Both the position numbers and the translations under genes were made by a program. Positions 35,886-36,909 of a stretch of 36,909 bases of DNA are shown piece after piece. This DNA comes from Pseudomonadota bacterium (GTDB lineage Bacteria; Verrucomicrobiota; Verrucomicrobiia; Chthoniobacterales; UBA6821), in assembly GCA_009928265.1 (NCBI GenBank), contig RFPR01000003.1, positions 1-36,909 of the forward strand, read 5' to 3'. Numbering within the stretch: position 1 is the first letter of the stretch; every line of letters starts with the position of its first letter. The notes under the pieces were generated by a model that worked only from the letters and a program-made list of their open reading frames with translations, ran no database searches and had not been told where the DNA came from.

Positions 35886-36362
35886 TCAGGAAACGCGGCT
35901 TTTTTCCAGGATCGCCGTCGTTGAGCGCCCGGGGACGAGCTGAAGGATCCGAATCTCGGCGCCCACCTCGTGGAGGGCCGCCTTCTCGCTGGGATCGAGC
36001 GTTTCTGGGGTGTAATCGCCGCCCTTGGCATAGACGGCGGGCTTCAGCAGGCGGATCACCTCGGTCACCCGCTTGCCCGTGAAGATTGTCACATGATCGA
36101 CGCAACGAAGAGCGGCCAACACCTCCGCCCGGTCGAGTTCACTATTCACAGGACGGGAGGGGCCCTTGAGTTCGCGGACCGAATCATCGGAATTCACCGC
36201 CACAACCAGTGCGTCACCGCAGCGACGGGCCTCCTCTAGATAGCGGACATGGCCGGTATGCAGGAGATCGAAGCATCCATTGGTCAGGACAAGCCGTTTC
36301 CCTGCGGCAGCGTATTCCGCCCCCAGGGCTTTCAGTGCATCAGTGGCCACTAAACGTGTCAT
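35886..36362 (-). CDS. rfaE2: D-glycero-beta-D-manno-heptose 1-phosphate adenylyltransferase, stand-alone
   Basis: This nucleotidyltransferase activates heptose-1-phosphate to ADP-heptose for lipopolysaccharide core. It shows TNGCFDLLHTGHVRYLEEAR with the HxGH motif, then the conserved AVNSDDSVRELKGPSRPV and the late LVPGRSTT block. The kinase half (HldE N-terminus) is absent, so it is the split form. I chose ATG 36362 (158 residues), which gives the usual N-terminal length; the in-frame ATG 36416 adds 18 residues and has GGAGG directly before it. The gene is convergent with gntK and divergent from the P-type ATPase. Confidence 0.87.
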   Translation of the reverse strand: MTRLVATDALKALGAEYAAAGKRLVLTNGCFDLLHTGHVRYLEEARRCGDALVVAVNSDDSVRELKGPSRPVNSELDRAEVLAALRCVDHVTIFTGKRVTEVIRLLKPAVYAKGGDYTPETLDPSEKAALHEVGAEIRILQLVPGRSTTAILEKSRVS

Positions 36363-36444
36363 GCCCTTATGGGAAACCGCAGTCACGAAGGTTGAAAGAA
36401 GATTCTCCTGTTTCATCCTCCGTCCGATTCCCTAGCTTTTGTAA

Positions 36445-36909
36445 ATGCCATCCGATATCCCGTCCGCTTCCCTGTTCTCGCGCCTGTGGGCAGGGTGCGC
36501 GGCCTGCTGGCCAAGATATGCCTCGCGGGAACATTCTCCCTTTGGGGAGGACGAAGACCATGAGGAATGGCGTCTGATGGCTGTGCTGGCGGCAGGGTGC
36601 CTGATCTTTGGGATCCTGGGACTCCTCGCTGAATTCCTGAAGGCCGCCCCCTGCATTTCGGTGGCATTCTATATCCTGGCTTACCTCTGCGGCGGATGGG
36701 ACGCGGCGGGCGACGCCTGGGAGCGGATCCGCAAGGGACAACTCGACGTCCATTTCCTAATGCTTGCGGTGGCTGTCGGCGCGGCGGTCATCGGAGCTTG
36801 GCGCGAGGGGGCCCTGCTACTCTTCCTCTTCTCGGCCTCCGGGGCCATGGAGCACTTTGCGATGGGTCGCACCAAGAAGGCAATCGACGCCCTCTTCCGT
36901 GGTGCCCCC
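36445..36909 (+). CDS. Heavy-metal translocating P-type ATPase, N-terminal part
   Basis: The open frame continues off the right edge (155 codons seen). After about 40 soluble residues come paired helices and a GQLDVHFLMLAVAVGAA segment, then GAWREGALLLFLFSASGAMEHFAMGRTKKAIDALFRGAP. This is the first part of CadA/ZntA/CopA-like P1B ATPases, which export metal ions using ATP. There is no N-terminal CxxC metal-binding domain, though GCAACW and an acidic EDEDHEE stretch may bind metal. The metal-defining CPx motif and phosphorylation site are outside the window. Confidence 0.85.
   Translation, partial: MPSDIPSASLFSRLWAGCAACWPRYASREHSPFGEDEDHEEWRLMAVLAAGCLIFGILGLLAEFLKAAPCISVAFYILAYLCGGWDAAGDAWERIRKGQLDVHFLMLAVAVGAAVIGAWREGALLLFLFSASGAMEHFAMGRTKKAIDALFRGAP

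Overview
The window looks like a chromosomal segment of a high-GC bacterium of the phylum Verrucomicrobiota. The main evidence is a four-gene Verru_Chthon pseudopilin cassette (A-D), a PEP-CTERM protein and many lipoprotein or prepilin leaders. Housekeeping genes (dnaA, dnaN, metH, hemB, purF, purM, argA, clpS, recO, ybeY) run through the region, so it is mostly core genome. I see no integrase, transposase, CRISPR array or toxin-antitoxin pair. The genus cannot be fixed from the sequence alone.

Layout, left to right. (1) 1-4354: a phosphosugar mutase cut by the window edge, an orphan ABC-2 permease, two tandem L,D-transpeptidases, hemB and tRNA-Glu. The tRNA 3' end is repeated 118 bp downstream. 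(2) 4495-10882, minus strand: the Verru_Chthon cassette, transcribed D-B-C-A. Its four proteins all carry prepilin-like or PilX-like N termini, and A is very large. (3) 11056-13381, minus strand: a tightly packed ybeY - unknown - clpS - DUF2017 - recO operon. (4) 13382-14694: an intergenic stretch of three hairpins, then a markedly AT-rich island with two genes of unknown function. (5) 14695-18453: metH, divergent from a small esterase at 18501. (6) 19141-22444: an operon of PEP-CTERM protein, pseudopilin and DUF6580 membrane protein, then rlpA and a methyltransferase. (7) 22539-30037: tRNA-Gln, a GNAT protein, then a plus-strand run purF, purM, an alpha/beta-hydrolase-like membrane protein, argA and a sodium:solute symporter. 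(8) 30129-33249: dnaA, dnaN and a small lipoprotein. (9) 33264-35859: a mannonate-oxidoreductase-type SDR, a LarA-family nickel-pincer enzyme and gluconokinase. (10) 35886-36909: a heptose-1-phosphate adenylyltransferase and the start of a heavy-metal P-type ATPase.

The most interesting unit is the SDR-LarA-GntK trio. D-mannonate and D-gluconate are C2 epimers, and D-gluconate 2-epimerases are known among LarA homologues. The three genes therefore read naturally as fructuronate -> mannonate -> gluconate -> 6-phosphogluconate. This would be a uronate route that bypasses the usual mannonate dehydratase (UxuA) and KDG kinase. Other items worth checking are the structured intergenic element and AT-rich island beside metH, the Asp/Arg/Cys-rich tail of cassette protein B, and the actinobacterial-style ClpS-DUF2017 pair. 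No stretch over about 300 bases lacks a gene. The larger gaps (4198-4494, 10883-11055, 13382-13545) are described in the entries.
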